Shown here: positions 61,857-64,000 of the stretch, piece after piece
Position numbering within the stretch: position 1 is the first letter of the stretch
How the letters are laid out: each line of letters starts with the position of its first letter
NCBI GenBank assembly: GCA_001603075.1
Contig: LVBB01000048.1
Location: 20,732-84,731, forward strand
Source: Phycisphaerales bacterium Planc_01
GTDB taxonomy: Bacteria > Planctomycetota > Phycisphaerae > Sedimentisphaerales > Anaerobacaceae
DNA: 64,000 nt
Direction of reading: 5' to 3'
The notes under the pieces: model-generated
The model's database searches: none
The model's input: the letters and a program-made list of their open reading frames with translations, nothing else
What the model was told of the DNA's origin: nothing
Program-made: the position numbers and the translations under genes

Positions 61857-62873
61857 ATGGGCAGAAACACTCGTTCCCGATTGGTCTTCCTGGCGGTATG
61901 GGTTGGTTGCACTTCGGTCCTGGGGGCGGGCGAGGCCGATCCCTACATCGGGCGCTGGGCCCTGACCATTCCCGGCGGGGGCGCCGGGTGGCTCGGTGTC
62001 ACGCAGGAGGACGGGTACCTCGACGGCAGTATCCTCTGGGGCGGCGGCAGCGTGGTCCCGGTTGACAGCGTCTTTCTGGCCGACGGCAGCCTGTACGTGG
62101 TTCGTCTGCACCGGGTCGAGCGCAAGGACTCAGCAGGCAATGTGGTCCGCACGCAGACCTTCCCGGAGGCCATCGTGGCCAGCGTCTACGGCGATACGAT
62201 GCACCTGGCGCAGATCCAGCCGCGACGCGACGGTACGGGCATCGATCAGCGCGAGTTTACAGGCAAGCGAATCGCCCCGCTGCCGGCCAGGCCCGACCTG
62301 TCGAAGGTGAAGTTCGGCGATCCGATTGCCCTGTTCAACGGCAAGGACCTCGACGGATGGGAGTTGACCAGCCCGCGCCAGGCCAACGGCTGGTCGGTCG
62401 CCGACGGACTGCTCGTCAACGATCCGGCCCAGCGCCGAGGCGAACGTCATATCTCCTACGGCAACCTCCGCACCAAGACCGAATTCGAGGATTTCAATCT
62501 GACGCTGGAAGTCAACGTCCCGAAGAACGGCAACAGCGGCATCTACCTGCGGGGCATCTACGAGGTCCAGGTCGCCGACACCTACGGCCGAGGACTCGAT
62601 GCGCACCACATGGGCGGCATCTACAGCCGAATCACCCCGCGCGTCAGCGCCGAGAAACCCGCGGGCGAGTGGCAGACGATGGACATCACGCTCGTGGATC
62701 GTCACGTCACCGTCAAGCTCAACGGCACGACGATCATCGACAACGCGCCGCTTCTGGGCTGCACGGGCGGCGCCCTGTGGTCCGACGAATCTCGTCCCGG
62801 CCCGATCTACCTCCAGGGCGACCACACCGCCGTTCAGTACCGTAACATGGTCCTGAGGCCGGTCCTCAAGTAG
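61857..62873 (+). CDS. Exported DUF1080 (3-keto-disaccharide hydrolase) family protein
   Basis: A 338-residue protein started by ATG 61857 behind AAAGG; signal peptide to about residue 24 (VGCTSVLGAGE). The C-terminal domain (residues about 155-338) is the concanavalin-like DUF1080 sandwich with the opening FNGKDLDGWELT, RTKTEFEDFNLTLEVN and the PKNGNSGIYLRG ... GEWQTMDITL core. The N-terminal part has a small beta domain. DUF1080 proteins hydrolyse 3-keto-glucosides and related sugars and are abundant in planctomycetes. Periplasmic or extracellular. It converges with htpX (47-bp gap). Confidence 0.9.
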   Translation: MGRNTRSRLVFLAVWVGCTSVLGAGEADPYIGRWALTIPGGGAGWLGVTQEDGYLDGSILWGGGSVVPVDSVFLADGSLYVVRLHRVERKDSAGNVVRTQTFPEAIVASVYGDTMHLAQIQPRRDGTGIDQREFTGKRIAPLPARPDLSKVKFGDPIALFNGKDLDGWELTSPRQANGWSVADGLLVNDPAQRRGERHISYGNLRTKTEFEDFNLTLEVNVPKNGNSGIYLRGIYEVQVADTYGRGLDAHHMGGIYSRITPRVSAEKPAGEWQTMDITLVDRHVTVKLNGTTIIDNAPLLGCTGGALWSDESRPGPIYLQGDHTAVQYRNMVLRPVLK

Positions 62874-62920
62874 TCAGCGGGCGGCGCGCTCCATAGGACG
62901 GATGGGACCGACGGGCCGCG

Positions 62921-63760
62921 TCAGCGGCCCATGCGGAGGAGACGTTCGATGCGCTCGTTCGTCGGCGGATGCGTCATGAACAGCTTGGCCATATCGCTTC
63001 CCGTCAGCGGCGCGACGATGAACATGTTGCTCTGCGCGTCGGGTACGGGCAGCGGGATGCGACGACTCATGGCGTCGAGCTTCTGAAGCGCCTGGGCGAG
63101 GCCCCGTCCGCTGCCGGTCAGTTCGGCGCCGAGGCGGTCGGCTTCGAACTCGCGGCTGCGGCTGATCGCCATCTGGAGCAGACCGGCCGCCAGAGGGGCC
63201 AGGATCATCAGGATCAGGGCGACCAGCGGGTTCGACCGCCGTCCACTGCCGCCCCAGAAGACCAGGTACGTCAGCCACGTCACCGCTCCGGCGATCACGG
63301 CGGCAATCGTGCTGATGAGAATGTCTCGGTGCTTGATGTGTGAAAGCTCGTGCGCGATAACGCCCTCCAGCTCGTCGCGCGAGAGCATCTGCCGCAGGCC
63401 CTGGGTGACGCAGACGGCGCTGTGGCGCGGGTTGCGCCCGGTGGCGAAGGCGTTGGGCGCCGGTGCCGGGGAGATGTAGACCCTTGGCATGGGCAGGCCC
63501 GCGCGGTCGGCCAGCGTCTGAACGATCTGCCAGAGCGCCGGATCGTCGTTCGGCCCGATCTGGACCGCCCGCATCGTCGCCAGCGCAATCTTGTCGCTGA
63601 AGAAATAGGCCAGGAGGTTCATGCCCGCCCCGATCACCAGCGCCGGCAGCAGTGCCGCCTGCCCGCCGAGCAGATAGCCCACCCCCAGGCACAAGCCCAT
63701 CAGCCCGGACAGCAACAACGTCGTCTTGAAGTTGTTCATCAGCTTATACATATCGATCAT
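62921..63760 (-). CDS. htpX: Membrane zinc metalloprotease HtpX (M48B)
   Basis: A 279-residue M48 protease. Four likely membrane segments: residues about 13-33, 34-53, 150-170 and 176-197. The zinc motif HELSH lies at 137-141 with the third ligand in SREFEADRLG (about 199-204). It degrades damaged membrane proteins under envelope stress, complementing FtsH. Length matches E. coli HtpX (293). Starts at ATG 63760 or the in-frame ATG 63751. Probably monocistronic. Confidence 0.95.
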   Translation of the reverse strand: MIDMYKLMNNFKTTLLLSGLMGLCLGVGYLLGGQAALLPALVIGAGMNLLAYFFSDKIALATMRAVQIGPNDDPALWQIVQTLADRAGLPMPRVYISPAPAPNAFATGRNPRHSAVCVTQGLRQMLSRDELEGVIAHELSHIKHRDILISTIAAVIAGAVTWLTYLVFWGGSGRRSNPLVALILMILAPLAAGLLQMAISRSREFEADRLGAELTGSGRGLAQALQKLDAMSRRIPLPVPDAQSNMFIVAPLTGSDMAKLFMTHPPTNERIERLLRMGR

Positions 63761-64000
63761 CCTCAGCCAAAGCGGCTCATATCTGCATCGTTCTGTTGTT
63801 CTCTACGTACGAGGGCGCCACTGGTTTGCGTCCCCGTCATGCACACAGGCAGCAAAGGACATGCCAGTACGGGTCCATTCCATGTAACCCTATTCTGGTC
63901 AATAAGATACGACTTGGCTACTCCGATTCGCCCCTGCTGTGAACCTGTCATCCTGGCAGTGACGCCACGAAGGGGGCTGCGACCGCGAGCGCTGGTTCCG
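63761..64000. other. Sequence upstream of htpX to the window edge
   Basis: 240 bp with no supported gene. On the minus strand it must contain the htpX promoter; a TTGACC box at 63895-63900 lacks a convincing -10 partner. Confidence 0.45.

Overview
The window reads as a chromosomal segment of a GC-rich planctomycete, most likely a Phycisphaerae/Sedimentisphaerales-type heterotroph. This is an inference from gene content. There are many large secreted proteins of kinds common in that phylum: lamin-tail/CotH, DUF5648, DUF1080, PQQ-like beta-propeller, Tat-exported sulfatase, GH97, GH106-like and right-handed beta-helix proteins. A Kdo transferase (waaA) and two or three lipoproteins indicate a Gram-negative type envelope. 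No phage, insertion sequence, rRNA, tRNA or CRISPR array was found. Codon usage and GC look even throughout.

Layout. 1-1434: the start of a GspE/PilB-type ATPase runs off the left edge, followed by a PilZ protein and a small membrane protein. 1580-3787: threonine aldolase converging on N-acetylglucosamine-6-phosphate deacetylase (nagA). 4013-10660: a tight four-gene plus-strand run of exported proteins (amidohydrolase, beta-propeller, GH97, and an esterase fused to a beta-helix). 10704-18876: a minus-strand run with two small unknowns, a sialidase-like protein, an FKBP, an SGNH hydrolase, a GH106-like glycosidase and a beta-CASP nuclease. 19174-27292: a 1,841-residue CotH/lamin-tail protein, a palindromic repeat, an unknown protein, a lipoprotein and a homocysteine methyltransferase. 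27321-33529: waaA, a Cys-rich exported peptide, asnA and a 918-residue coiled-coil lipoprotein with 53-residue repeats. 33980-41938: two adjacent secreted proteases (trypsin-like and C10) and a DUF5648 protein. 42234-49146: purD, an AsmA-like protein and a sulfatase. 49196-54776: trmB, an isochorismatase-like hydrolase, a cyclophilin, a LemA pair, a short pyruvate kinase and a small membrane protein. 54869-63760: an SGNH hydrolase, an ABC-F ATPase, an M16 peptidase pair, an unknown protein, endonuclease V, a DUF1080 protein and HtpX.

How it fits together. The dominant theme is extracellular breakdown of complex, probably decorated polysaccharides and glycoproteins. Glycosidases (GH97, GH106-like, sialidase-like), deacylating hydrolases (esterase fusion, SGNH), a sulfatase and DUF1080 would strip substituents. 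NagA would feed amino sugars inward, and two secreted proteases would handle the protein part. Housekeeping genes are interspersed. Promoters are unusually readable: about a dozen intergenic regions contain a sigma-70-like TTGnnn-N16-18-TAnnnT pair. Several clean Rho-independent terminators can also be placed.

The least ordinary objects are the esterase/beta-helix fusion, the tandem-repeat coiled-coil lipoprotein, the duplicated architecture of the C10 peptidase, the pyruvate kinase without a C-terminal domain, the M16 pair with one inactive member, and a 91-bp palindromic repeat. All functions are inferred from reading the sequence; no database search was run.
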